Origin: Streptomyces antibioticus
Lineage (GTDB): Bacteria > Actinomycetota > Actinomycetes > Streptomycetales > Streptomycetaceae
DNA length: 64,000 nt
Direction: 5' to 3'
Assembly: GCF_002019855.1 (NCBI RefSeq)
Contig: NZ_CM007717.1
Span: 3,040,645-3,104,644, forward strand
Made by a program: the position numbers and the translations under genes. The notes beneath the pieces are model-generated. The model was not told the origin of the DNA and did no database searches. It saw only the letters and a list, made by a program, of their open reading frames with translations. Shown piece after piece: positions 8,708 to 18,382 of the stretch. Each line of letters opens with the position of its first letter. Position 1 is the stretch's first letter.

Positions 8708-9490
8708 TCAGGTGGTGCTCTCGGGGCGCGGCTTCTTCTGCCAGGGGTAGGTGGGGCGCGGTCCCGGCGGGGTGATGGCGGGCCGGGTCGGCTCCCCGGC
8801 GGTGCGCGCACCGGGCGTCTCGGGCCAGGTCTGGCGCGGGTCCGCGGCGTCGGCCGAGGCGGGCGGGGCCTCCGGCCACGGAGGCGTGGCAGTGGTGGAC
8901 GTCGGCGTGCCCGGTGTCGAGGGGGTGGCCGTGCGCGGCGGCTCGGTGGTGGTCCAGTGCCGCAGGGCGCCGGCCTCGACGTCGATCTGGGCGCTGAGGG
9001 CGTCCAGGTCGTCCTCCGCGAAGCGGCGGGCGCGGTCGCGGGCGGCCCAGCGCAGCGCGTCGGCGGACTCGGTGATCCGGTCGGTGCGCTCCCGCAGGGA
9101 CGGCATCCGCCCGGCGAGCGTCGCACGGTCGGGCTCGGACTCCAGGCGTCTGAGTTCGGCGTCCAGCTCCTGGCCGTGGGCGCTGAGGCGCTCGAAGAGG
9201 CCGAGGGACTCCTTGAGCGACTCGTCCTCGGCGACGCCCGCGTGCAGGGCCTCCTGGGTGGCGCGCATCGAGGTGCGCAGCTTGAGGCGGAGCTGGGCGA
9301 CCTCGCCGGCCGGTCCGGGCTGGGCGAAGGACTTGGCGCGCAGGGTGTGGTCCTCGACCGTGCGGCGGGCCTGGGTGAGGGTGCGGTCCACGCCGCGCTT
9401 GGCGGCGCCGACCACCTTCACCGTGGCGTAGGCGCCGAGCACCAGGAACAGTACGACGAGCAGGGCGAACACTGCGGCGACCGCTTCCAC
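8708..9490 (-). CDS. Membrane-anchored helical protein of unknown function
   Basis: About 260 residues. An N-terminal membrane helix (AVFALLVVLFLVLGAYATV, residues 5-23) is followed by a long charged helical region with coiled-coil character up to about residue 170 (LRRLESEPDRATLAGR, SLRERTDRITESAD), then a Thr/Pro-rich low-complexity tail ending WQKKPRPESTT. GTG 9490 was chosen because GGAGGAGG lies a few bases upstream and it places the membrane helix at the very N-terminus. No enzyme motif is visible. The layout resembles actinobacterial one-pass scaffold proteins; a wall or division role would be speculation. Confidence 0.75.
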   Translation of the reverse strand: MEAVAAVFALLVVLFLVLGAYATVKVVGAAKRGVDRTLTQARRTVEDHTLRAKSFAQPGPAGEVAQLRLKLRTSMRATQEALHAGVAEDESLKESLGLFERLSAHGQELDAELRRLESEPDRATLAGRMPSLRERTDRITESADALRWAARDRARRFAEDDLDALSAQIDVEAGALRHWTTTEPPRTATPSTPGTPTSTTATPPWPEAPPASADAADPRQTWPETPGARTAGEPTRPAITPPGPRPTYPWQKKPRPESTT

Positions 9491-9665
9491 GGGCTCCTCC
9501 TCCGGCCTGCCGCGGCACACCTCGCGCCGCTCACCTCGCGCCGCGTGTCCGCGTCGCTCTTCCCACCGTAAACGCAGGGGGCAGGTCCGGAGTTCCACCA
9601 GAACCCCGAACCTGCCCTCAGCAGACCCCTAGGGGACGCCCGGCGCCGAGCGCCCCGGGAGGACG

Positions 9666-9692
9666 GACCTCACGCCGGCACGACGACTGACC

Positions 9693-9706
<14 letters not shown>
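9666..9706. repeat. 18-bp direct repeat duplicating the end of leuS
   Basis: GACCTCACGCCGGCACGA occurs at 9666-9683 and again at 9689-9706 with a 23-bp period. The second copy covers the last codons and stop of leuS; the first lies just downstream and recreates the Val-Pro-Ala-stop coding end. It looks like a small tandem duplication. Confidence 0.85.
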
Positions 9707-12563
<2,857 letters not shown>

Positions 12564-12616
12564 GTCCTCAAAGCTCCATCGATCGTCTCTGCCAGCGGCT
12601 GTGTCATCCGGAAACG

Positions 12617-12641
12617 AAAAATCCCCTCGCACAGGAGGGGA
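12617..12641 (-). terminator. Attenuator terminator upstream of leuS
   Basis: A perfect 7-bp stem TCCCCTC/GAGGGGA with a 6-base loop, followed directly by TTTTT on the minus strand. It is one of the few hairpins in this window with a true T-run, and it ends 53 bases before the leuS start, as expected for an attenuator. Confidence 0.85.
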
Positions 12642-12698
12642 CGCCGCGCCGATTCCGAGCCGTCCGGTTCACGTCGGTTCACCGGAGGTTCGGGACTG

Positions 12699-12737
12699 TC
12701 AGCGCGGCTCGCTAAGCAGGAGGCGTACGGCACGCAT
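12699..12737 (-). CDS. leuL: leuS leader peptide (MRAVRLLLSEPR)
   Basis: A 12-codon reading frame with ATG at 12737 and TGA at 12699-12701. Codons 6-8 are Leu-Leu-Leu, immediately ahead of the first arm of the attenuator helix. Its only expected role is to sense charged tRNA-Leu through ribosome stalling. The ATG coincides with the predicted transcription start, so translation would be leaderless and needs no ribosome binding site. Confidence 0.75.
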   Translation of the reverse strand: MRAVRLLLSEPR

Positions 12738-13023
12738 GGCGCTAGGGTACCGCAGCCCCCGATCGCGCCGCGACGGACTTCCCGCACGTTGAGCAGACCG
12801 GCACACGTGTGCGTATCTGTCACGGACGACGGGCACACCCGGCGGAGCCGAAGCTGAACAAAGGTCAAAGATTACTTCGCGTAACAGCCACTAAGGGGAC
12901 ATCGGAACGCCCCTGTTTTCATTTGATAACAACGCAATAACTCAAACCTCGTACCCCCCGGTATGGAGCCACTTAGAGTTCGGCAGCGGGACCGCTTTCC
13001 CGAAACTGCTCGGAGTTGCCCCC

Positions 13024-14361
13024 ATGAACCCTCTTCGCACCAACAGCTCGCTCCCCAAGCCGGGTCGGTCGGCCTACGGGGTGGCGTCGGCTGCCGTCCT
13101 GGTCCTCATACCCGTGATCGTGCTGGTCGGAGGTGACCAGTTCCAGGCGTTCCTGAACTTCGGCGCGGGCGTACTGTCCCTCGTCTCACTGAGCTGTTCG
13201 GTGATCTGGGGTCTGTTCGCCCAGGACCGGATCTTCCTCAACACACGTCAGCGGATCATCGGCCAGGCGGTCCACCGGACGACCGCCGTGGCGTCGATCG
13301 CGTTCCTGCTGCTGCACATCACCACCAAGATCGCCCTGGACCACACCGAACTGATCGGGGCGCTCATCCCGTTCTCGCTCGGGGTCACCGGCATCGGCGG
13401 TCTGATCGGCCTGGGCTCCCTGGCCGGCCTGCTGATGATCTTCGTGGGCATCACGGGCGCGCTGCGCAACCACTTCGCCGCACCGGCCGAGGTCGCGGCC
13501 CGCTGGCGCGCGATGCACATGCTGGCCTATCCGGCCTGGTGCGCCGCGCTCATCCACGGACTCTACGCGGGTCGCCTCGCCAAGCCGATCTTCTTCATCC
13601 TGTACGGCCTGTGCCTGGTGGGCGTGATGGGCGCCCTCGCGCTGCGCGCCGCCCCGCGCCCGGTCAAGCGGCAGCTCGCGGACCGCATCAACACCATCCT
13701 GGGCGGCTCCCCGGAGCGCTCCGCCATGGACGGCCTGGAGGCGTCACGCGCGCGTAGGGCCGAGGGCGGCGGCTCCGGGCGCAGGTCCGAGTCCGAGAGG
13801 GGCGGCTCCGGCAGTTCCGCCCTGCCCGGCTACGAGAGCAGCGGCCGCTCGGCCGGCTCCGGCCCGGCGGCCTCCCCGCTGTTCGACAACCCGGCCGGCG
13901 CGGAGTCCGCGAACGGCTTCGCGGCCGCCTACCGCGCCGTCAACACTCCGAACCCGCAGCAGCCGTACGCGGGAGCCGGTGCCGGCGCCGACCAGACCGC
14001 CCAGATGAACGCCCAGTTCGACACGCAGGCCACCGCGGCGATGCCGCGCGTGGACAACGGCGGCAGCACCTCGGGAAGCTGGCCGATCCCGTCCCCGCCG
14101 CCGGTCGGCGAGGCGCCCCGGTCCGTCTACGACCCGCTCCAGGACACGGGATTCAACATCCCGGTCTATGGCAATACGGGCACCATCCCGGTCGTGGGAG
14201 GTGATGTGTACAACACCGGTGAGACGAACGCCCAGTACGGCGCGTACAACTCGAACGACACGTACAACAGCGGTCCCGCCAATGAACCATCCCCCGGCCA
14301 GTCCTACGACTCGCCGGGTTCGGGCGAACCTTGGAACACGCCTTCCGGAGGCTATAGGTGA
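13024..14361 (+). CDS. Ferric-reductase-like haem b membrane protein with disordered tail
   Basis: A 445-residue protein. Residues 1-220 hold about six membrane helices, starting AAVLVLIPVIVLVGG. Histidines lie at the membrane faces (QAVHRTTAVAS, LLLHITTK, WRAMHMLAYP, ALIHGLYAG), as in cytochrome b561/ferric reductase-type proteins that carry two b haems. From about residue 240 the chain is a Ser/Gly/Asn-rich disordered tail. GGAG lies 8 bases before ATG 13024. The stop overlaps the GTG of the NuoF-like gene (GTGA), so the two are coupled and probably form one redox complex: NAD(P)H oxidised in the cytoplasm, electrons passed to membrane haems. Electron donor and acceptor are inferred. Confidence 0.8.
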   Translation: MNPLRTNSSLPKPGRSAYGVASAAVLVLIPVIVLVGGDQFQAFLNFGAGVLSLVSLSCSVIWGLFAQDRIFLNTRQRIIGQAVHRTTAVASIAFLLLHITTKIALDHTELIGALIPFSLGVTGIGGLIGLGSLAGLLMIFVGITGALRNHFAAPAEVAARWRAMHMLAYPAWCAALIHGLYAGRLAKPIFFILYGLCLVGVMGALALRAAPRPVKRQLADRINTILGGSPERSAMDGLEASRARRAEGGGSGRRSESERGGSGSSALPGYESSGRSAGSGPAASPLFDNPAGAESANGFAAAYRAVNTPNPQQPYAGAGAGADQTAQMNAQFDTQATAAMPRVDNGGSTSGSWPIPSPPPVGEAPRSVYDPLQDTGFNIPVYGNTGTIPVVGGDVYNTGETNAQYGAYNSNDTYNSGPANEPSPGQSYDSPGSGEPWNTPSGGYR

Positions 14362-15968
14362 ACGAGGCCCTGCCCGACGTCCCGGAAGTCCGCGTGGTCG
14401 GGCTTCCGCAGCTCACGTCCGGCTTCGACCTTGTGGAGAGACTCGACCTGCCCATGCACCTGAAGGTGCACGGGCCGCTCGAACCCATGGGCGGCGAGAA
14501 GCTCGCCCAGCTCTCCGAACGCATCAACCTCAAGGGCCGCGGCGGCGCGGGCTTCCCCTTCCACAAGAAGCTCCGCTCGGTCGCCGACGCGGCGATCAAA
14601 CGGGGCGTACGGCCGGTCGTCGTCGTCAACGGCAGTGAGGACGAACCGGCCTGCCGCAAGGACACGGTGATGATCAACCGTGCCCCGCATCTCATCCTGG
14701 ACGGCGCGCTGCTGGTCGCGGAGGCGCTGGGTGCCCGCACGCTCGTGGTGGGGGTCACCCGCGAATCGACCCAGCGCTCCATGGAGGCCGCCCTCGCCGA
14801 ACGCGGGCTGAGCAACGGCCGCCGCTCGGCGCTGAAGGCGTTCGTCCAGCGCAACCCGATCCGCATGGTCACCGGCGCGGCCGCGTCGCTGATCCGCTCC
14901 ATCGACGGCGGCCCGGCCATCCCGCCCGGCCGCAAGGTCAGCGCCTCGCAGAACGGCGTCGGCGGCGCCCCCACCCTGCTGTCCAACGCCGAGACCTTCG
15001 CCCAGCTCGCCATCGCCGCCCGCATCGGCCCGGAGCGCTACGGCAACACCGGCCTCTACGACGAGCCCGGCACCGTCATGCTGACCGTCTCCGGCGCGGT
15101 CGCCCGCCCCATGGTGATCGAGGTCCCCACCGGCGTACCGCTGCGCTACGTGCTCCAGCTCGCCGGCGCCCCGCCGGTCCCGCAGGGCGTGCTGACCGGC
15201 GGCTACCACGGCAAGTGGATCGACGCGGCGACCGTCAACGAGGCGGTCGTCTCCCGCAATTCGCTGGACGCCGTGGGCGGCGCCCTCGGCGCGGGCGCGA
15301 TCCTGCCGATCAGTCAGGAGACCTGCCCGCTCGGCGAGTCGCTGCGGGTGGCGCAGTGGCTGGCCGAGGAGAGCGCGGGACAGTGCGGTCCCTGCTACCT
15401 CGGTCTGCCGGCCGCCGCGCGCGGCATGGAGGACATCATCAACGGCGGCGGCCCGGCCGCCCTGGAGGCGCTCAAGCAGGTCGCCAAGAACGTCAAGCGG
15501 CGCGGCGCGTGCTCGCATCCGGACGGCTCCGCGATGTTCCTGGAGTCGACCATCAAGGCGTTCACCGACGACCTCGCCGCCCATGTCCTCGGAAACGGCT
15601 GCGGACGGCCCGTGGAGGGCGTTCTGCCGCTCTTCGAGGAGGGCATGGCCCCCGCGGGCATCACGAGCGGTTCATCGCCGCAGGAGAACGGTGACAGCCG
15701 CCAGAAGATCTTCGTCGACTGGACGCTGTGCCGCGGCCACGGTCTGTGCGCGGACATCCTGCCCGAGGTCTTCCAGCTCGGCGCCGACGGCTTCCCGACC
15801 GTCGCGCAGGCGAAGGTGCCGCGCTACGCCGAGGCGAAGGCGCTGCGCGCCGTACGCCGCTGCCCCGCGCTGGCGCTGCGGCTGGAGGAGGACACGCGCG
15901 CGCAGGCGCCGTCCCGCAACCTCCCGGTGCTCTCCCAGGGCCGCGGCCGCCGCGCCCTGGGCCGCTGA
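14358..15968 (+). CDS. NuoF-like NADH/FMN flavoprotein fused to a 3Fe-4S ferredoxin
   Basis: 536 residues. Residues 1-400 match the complex I 51-kDa subunit: the NADH loop LKGRGGAGFP, the FMN stretch VVVNGSEDEPACRKDT with NRAPHLILDG, an SLBB-like part and the cluster region ESAGQCGPC. In typical NuoF the cluster is held by four Cys (ESCGxCxxC plus one later). Here Cys343, Cys346 and Cys385 remain but the first Cys is Ala, so cluster N3 may be altered or absent. Residues 450-510 form a ferredoxin with C458-x5-C464 and C502-Pro, the 3Fe-4S pattern of P450-type ferredoxins. GTG 14358 overlaps the stop of the haem membrane gene. Fusion plus partner point to a small NADH-driven electron-transfer complex. 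Confidence 0.85.
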   Translation: MNEALPDVPEVRVVGLPQLTSGFDLVERLDLPMHLKVHGPLEPMGGEKLAQLSERINLKGRGGAGFPFHKKLRSVADAAIKRGVRPVVVVNGSEDEPACRKDTVMINRAPHLILDGALLVAEALGARTLVVGVTRESTQRSMEAALAERGLSNGRRSALKAFVQRNPIRMVTGAAASLIRSIDGGPAIPPGRKVSASQNGVGGAPTLLSNAETFAQLAIAARIGPERYGNTGLYDEPGTVMLTVSGAVARPMVIEVPTGVPLRYVLQLAGAPPVPQGVLTGGYHGKWIDAATVNEAVVSRNSLDAVGGALGAGAILPISQETCPLGESLRVAQWLAEESAGQCGPCYLGLPAAARGMEDIINGGGPAALEALKQVAKNVKRRGACSHPDGSAMFLESTIKAFTDDLAAHVLGNGCGRPVEGVLPLFEEGMAPAGITSGSSPQENGDSRQKIFVDWTLCRGHGLCADILPEVFQLGADGFPTVAQAKVPRYAEAKALRAVRRCPALALRLEEDTRAQAPSRNLPVLSQGRGRRALGR

Positions 15969-15980
15969 CGCCGAACGGAC

Positions 15981-16017
15981 CCTCAGGGGCCGCCCGACAC
16001 CGGGCGGCCCCCTGAGG
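15981..16017 (+). terminator. Terminator after the NuoF-like gene
   Basis: CCTCAGGGGCCGCCCG pairs with CGGGCGGCCCCCTGAGG around a 4-base loop with one bulged C, starting 13 bases after the stop codon. It is a very stable GC-rich hairpin without a T-run. Confidence 0.8.
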
Positions 16018-16074
16018 CGTTTCCGCGGAAGATCCCGCGCGCGGAGGATCCCGTACGTGAAAGATCCGGAATGC

Positions 16075-16110
16075 AAAGATCCCGTCCGATCGTGACGATC
16101 GGACGGGATC
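16075..16110 (-). terminator. Terminator of the first tRNA-Ala gene
   Basis: A perfect 15-bp stem, GATCCCGTCCGATCG (16078-16092) with its complement (16096-16110) around a 3-base loop, followed by TTTGC on the minus strand. It starts 7 bases past the tRNA 3' end. Confidence 0.85.
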
Positions 16111-16116
16111 TGTTTG

Positions 16117-16189
16117 TGGAGCTAAGGAGAATTGAACTCCTGACCTCCTGCATGCCATGCAGGCGCTCTACCAACTGAGCTATAGCCCC
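16117..16189 (-). tRNA. tRNA-Ala (anticodon GGC)
   Basis: A 73-base cloverleaf on the minus strand: acceptor GGGGCTA/TAGCTCC (one G-U pair), D arm GCTC-AGTTGGTA-GAGC, anticodon arm CCTGC-ATGGCAT-GCAGG with anticodon GGC, a five-base variable loop, and T arm AGGAG-TTCAATT-CTCCT. CCA is not encoded. A -10-like TAATGT lies at 16228-16233. It is identical in sequence to the copy at 16999-17071. Confidence 0.97.
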
Positions 16190-16260
16190 TTGCGGTGTTC
16201 CGGCGGGTTTCCCCGGCGGCGACGCCAACATTACACGGTCCCCGGGGTGGACCACCAAAT

Positions 16261-16291
16261 CGTTTCCGTTCTGTCCGATTTGACGGAAACG
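16261..16291 (-). terminator. Terminator of the zinc-ribbon operon
   Basis: CGTTTCCGT pairs with ACGGAAACG (arms 16261-16269 and 16283-16291), directly abutting the stop codon of the 77-residue gene, with a short T-containing tail on the minus strand. Confidence 0.75.
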
Positions 16292-16525
16292 TCAAGCCGT
16301 GACGAACGAATAGAACCGCTTCAGGGTGCAGTGCTCCTCGAGCAGCCGGCCGTAGATCGGTTCGCCCTCGAGTTCGCGGTACGTCTCGATGGGGTCGCCT
16401 TTTATGATCAGCGCCCGGGCGCATTCCTCGCACCAGTACTGGTAGTCGGGGTTGACGGGTTCCATGTCGCGCACGATCGGAGTGCCGCCGCCACACCAGT
16501 CGCACTTTCGCCTGTGTGCACCCAT
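16292..16525 (-). CDS. Small zinc-ribbon protein (77 aa)
   Basis: 77 residues with two cysteine pairs, CDWCGGG near the N-terminus and WCEECAR about 25 residues later, a pattern fit to bind one zinc. The rest is charged and helical (DPIETYRELEGEP, LLEEHCTLKRFYSFVTA). Function unknown; such ribbons commonly bind nucleic acid or protein partners. ATG 16525 is preceded by GGAG and lies only 3 bp after the stop of the 57-residue zinc-ribbon gene, so the two are one operon. It is flanked on both sides by identical tRNA-Ala genes. Confidence 0.85.
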   Translation of the reverse strand: MGAHRRKCDWCGGGTPIVRDMEPVNPDYQYWCEECARALIIKGDPIETYRELEGEPIYGRLLEEHCTLKRFYSFVTA

Positions 16526-16528
16526 CGA

Positions 16529-16702
16529 TCAGCTCCAGCTGTGGCCGCAGGCCGTGCACACGTAGGAGATGCCGCCGTTGTCCCCGAGGACCTGGGCGAC
16601 ATGGCCGGAACCGCAGGAGGGGCAGTAGAGGCGGGTGGCCGTGTTCCGAGTCAACGCCGCTTCGGAGAGGTGACCGCCCTCTCCGAGGATGCTCGCAGGC
16701 AT
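16529..16702 (-). CDS. Small zinc-ribbon protein (57 aa)
   Basis: 57 residues, starting MPASILGEGGHLSE and carrying two cysteine pairs, YCPSCGSGH and VCTACGHSW, about 20 residues apart: a compact zinc ribbon like those of transcription and RNA-processing factors. GGGAGG lies 8 bases before ATG 16702. It is the first gene of a two-gene operon with the 77-residue protein, 3 bp apart. Partners and target are unknown. The coding call rests on the strong ribosome binding site, codon bias and the conserved ribbon. Confidence 0.85.
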   Translation of the reverse strand: MPASILGEGGHLSEAALTRNTATRLYCPSCGSGHVAQVLGDNGGISYVCTACGHSWS

Positions 16703-16962
16703 CGCTTACTCCCTCCCGTCGGGTCGCGCCCCCTTCCGGCCGTTTGATTCTGCCACGGCCGGGCCGATACGGTCAGCGACGCCTCAGTACCAGTCCGGAC
16801 ACGGCACCGGGCCCCGCCGCCGCTGCGAGGGCGAACGTGCATGTGAGAAGCGCTTCCGAAGAGGTATACGCCTCTGGGGCCCAACTGACTCAAGCCGTTG
16901 GCAGAACAGTCCGCGGAAGATCCGCCGGCCGCTCCCGCCGGGACGGTCTCGGGGCAACGAAA

Positions 16963-16990
16963 GATCCCGCCCCCTCAAGGGGACGGGATC
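16963..16990 (-). terminator. Terminator of the second tRNA-Ala gene
   Basis: GATCCCGTCCCC pairs with GGGGGCGGGATC around TTGA on the minus strand, followed by TTTCG. It shares the GATCCCG/CGGGATC outer stem with the terminator of the other tRNA copy. Confidence 0.85.
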
Positions 16991-16998
16991 TTCACAAG

Positions 16999-17071
16999 TG
17001 GAGCTAAGGAGAATTGAACTCCTGACCTCCTGCATGCCATGCAGGCGCTCTACCAACTGAGCTATAGCCCC
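16999..17071 (-). tRNA. tRNA-Ala (anticodon GGC), second identical copy
   Basis: The 73 bases are identical to tRNA 16117-16189, with anticodon GGC and all four stems intact. Upstream on the minus strand is a likely promoter: -10 TAAAGT (17108-17113) with TTCACT 18 bp before it. The two copies lie 809 bp apart in direct orientation with the zinc-ribbon operon between them. Confidence 0.97.
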
Positions 17072-17175
17072 AGGCGTTCTTCCCGCCTGGCGGGGCGAAC
17101 AAGAAGAACTTTAGCCTGCGACCTGCCGGAAAGTGAAATCCGGGGTCCCGGCCCGTCGGGACCGGCCGGGACCGC

Positions 17176-17847
17176 TCAGTCGTCGTCGCCGAGCACCGGC
17201 TCCGGCAGGGTGCCGGCGTTGTGCTCCAGCAGCCGCCAGCCGCGGGCGCCCTCGCCCAGCACCGACCAGCAGCAGTTGGAGAGGCCGCCGAGGCTCTCCC
17301 AGTCGTGCGGCCGCAGACCGAGCAGCCGGCCGATGGTGGTGCGGATCGTGCCGCCGTGGCTGACGACGACCAGCGTGCCGTCGTCCGGCAGCTTCTCGGC
17401 GTGCCGCAGCACGACCGGGGCCGCCCGGTCGGCGACCTCGGTCTCCAGCTCGCCGCCGCCGCGGCGGACCGGCTCACCGCGCTTCCACGCGGCGTACTCC
17501 TCGCCGTACCGGCCGACGATCTCCTCGTGCGTGAGCCCCTGCCACACGCCCGCGTACGTCTCGCGCAGGGCCTCGTCGTGGCTGACCTCCAGGCCGGACA
17601 GCGCGGCCAGCTCCGCGGCCGTGTCCGCGGCGCGCGACAGGTCGGAGGCGACGATCGCGTCGGGTCGCAGGGAGGCCAGCAGCCGGGCGGCCCGGCGGGC
17701 CTGGGCCACGCCGGTCTCCGTCAGCGGGACGTCCGTGGTGCCCTGGAAGCGCCGCTCCACGTTCCACGCGGTCTGGCCGTGGCGCCAGAGGATGACGCGA
17801 CGGCCCCGGCCCGGCCTGCGGCCGGCGCCGTCCGCCGGGGCGCTCAC
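17176..17847 (-). CDS. Histidine phosphatase (phosphoglycerate mutase-like)
   Basis: 223 residues of the histidine phosphatase branch-1 superfamily. The catalytic motif ILWRHGQTAWN is at residues 19-29 (His23 takes the phosphate). The second His is in VVVSHGGTIR, and Arg/Glu contacts are in ASDLSRAADTA and LRETYAGVWQG. It lacks the insertions of true glycolytic mutases, so a broad phosphatase is more likely; related actinobacterial enzymes dephosphorylate sugar phosphates or glucosyl-3-phosphoglycerate. GTG 17847 overlaps the rsfS stop (GTGA), so it is the last gene of the nadD-LCP-rsfS unit. Confidence 0.88.
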   Translation of the reverse strand: MSAPADGAGRRPGRGRRVILWRHGQTAWNVERRFQGTTDVPLTETGVAQARRAARLLASLRPDAIVASDLSRAADTAAELAALSGLEVSHDEALRETYAGVWQGLTHEEIVGRYGEEYAAWKRGEPVRRGGGELETEVADRAAPVVLRHAEKLPDDGTLVVVSHGGTIRTTIGRLLGLRPHDWESLGGLSNCCWSVLGEGARGWRLLEHNAGTLPEPVLGDDD

Positions 17848-18290
17848 CGCAGCTCCTCGAAACCGGCGGAGTCGTCCTCCTCGGCCTGGAGCTTGGCGTG
17901 CTCGGCGGCCTTGCCGCGGGTCGCCTTCGCGTCCTCGGGCAGTTCCAGCTCGGGGCAGTCCTTCCAGAGCCGCTCCAGGGCGTAGAAGACGCGCTCCTCG
18001 CTGTGCTGGACGTGGACGACGATGTCGACGTAGTCGAGCAGGATCCAGCGGGCGTCGCGGTCGCCCTCGCGGCGTACCGGCTTGGCGCCGAGGTCCTTGA
18101 GGAGGCGCTCCTCGATCTCGTCGACGATCGACTTGACCTGGCGGTCGTTGGGCGCGGAGGCCAGCAGGAAGGCGTCCGTGATCGACAGCACGTCGCTGAC
18201 GTCGTAGGCGATGATGTCGTGCGCGAGCTTGTCGGCGGCCGCCTGCGCGGCGGTGGTGATCAGCTCGATGGAGCGGTCGGTGGCGGTCAC
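17844..18290 (-). CDS. rsfS: Ribosomal silencing factor RsfS
   Basis: 148 residues. Binds L14 on the free 50S subunit and blocks joining with 30S under starvation. The family signature is complete: KLAHDIIAYDVSDVLSITDAFL, then NDRQVKSIVDEIEERL, and DARWILLDYVDIVVHVQHSEER. An acidic Lys/Glu-rich tail follows. GTG 18290 was chosen for family length and a GGAAAG upstream. It lies between the LCP-like gene and the histidine phosphatase in the order nadD, LCP-like, rsfS, phosphatase; nadD-rsfS linkage is widespread in bacteria. Confidence 0.96.
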   Translation of the reverse strand: MTATDRSIELITTAAQAAADKLAHDIIAYDVSDVLSITDAFLLASAPNDRQVKSIVDEIEERLLKDLGAKPVRREGDRDARWILLDYVDIVVHVQHSEERVFYALERLWKDCPELELPEDAKATRGKAAEHAKLQAEEDDSAGFEELR

Positions 18291-18382
18291 TACGTGGCTT
18301 TCCGTCGGCGGTCGTTTGACCTCAAGGGTCTCACGGACCGCCGACCTCACCCCACGCGTTTGTGGCTCACCGGGCCCCGCCG

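Larger units (their letters stand above)
12617..12749 (-). promoter_or_regulatory. Ribosome-mediated transcription attenuator of leuS
   Basis: Read on the minus strand: a -10 box TACCCT (12744-12749) ends 6 bases before the leader-peptide ATG, so the transcript should be leaderless. The leader peptide (12699-12737) has CTC CTG CTT in a row. Helix A pairs CGAGCCG (12705-12711, inside the leader) with CGGCTCG (12656-12662). Helix B pairs GGACG (12661-12665) with CGTCC (12639-12643). The terminator is TCCCCTC (12635-12641) with GAGGGGA (12622-12628) and five T. A excludes B, and B excludes the terminator. A ribosome stalled on the Leu codons would cover the first arm of A, allow B, and let leuS be read. 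The helices are read by eye; the mechanism is inferred from trp/leu attenuators. Confidence 0.8.

Noticed and set aside
4036..8775. 1579-codon open frame on the plus strand
   Set aside because: It lies over comEC, comEA and DegV, which have clear domains on the other strand. The product is a Pro/Arg/His-rich string without domain sense, typical of high-GC antisense frames.
12564..12750. T-box riboswitch for leuS
   Set aside because: No T-box bulge or stem I features could be found, while a leader peptide with Leu codons and competing helices explains the region.
16117..17071. tRNA-linked integrated element
   Set aside because: No integrase gene or attachment-site repeat beyond the tRNA genes themselves; the interval holds only two short genes.
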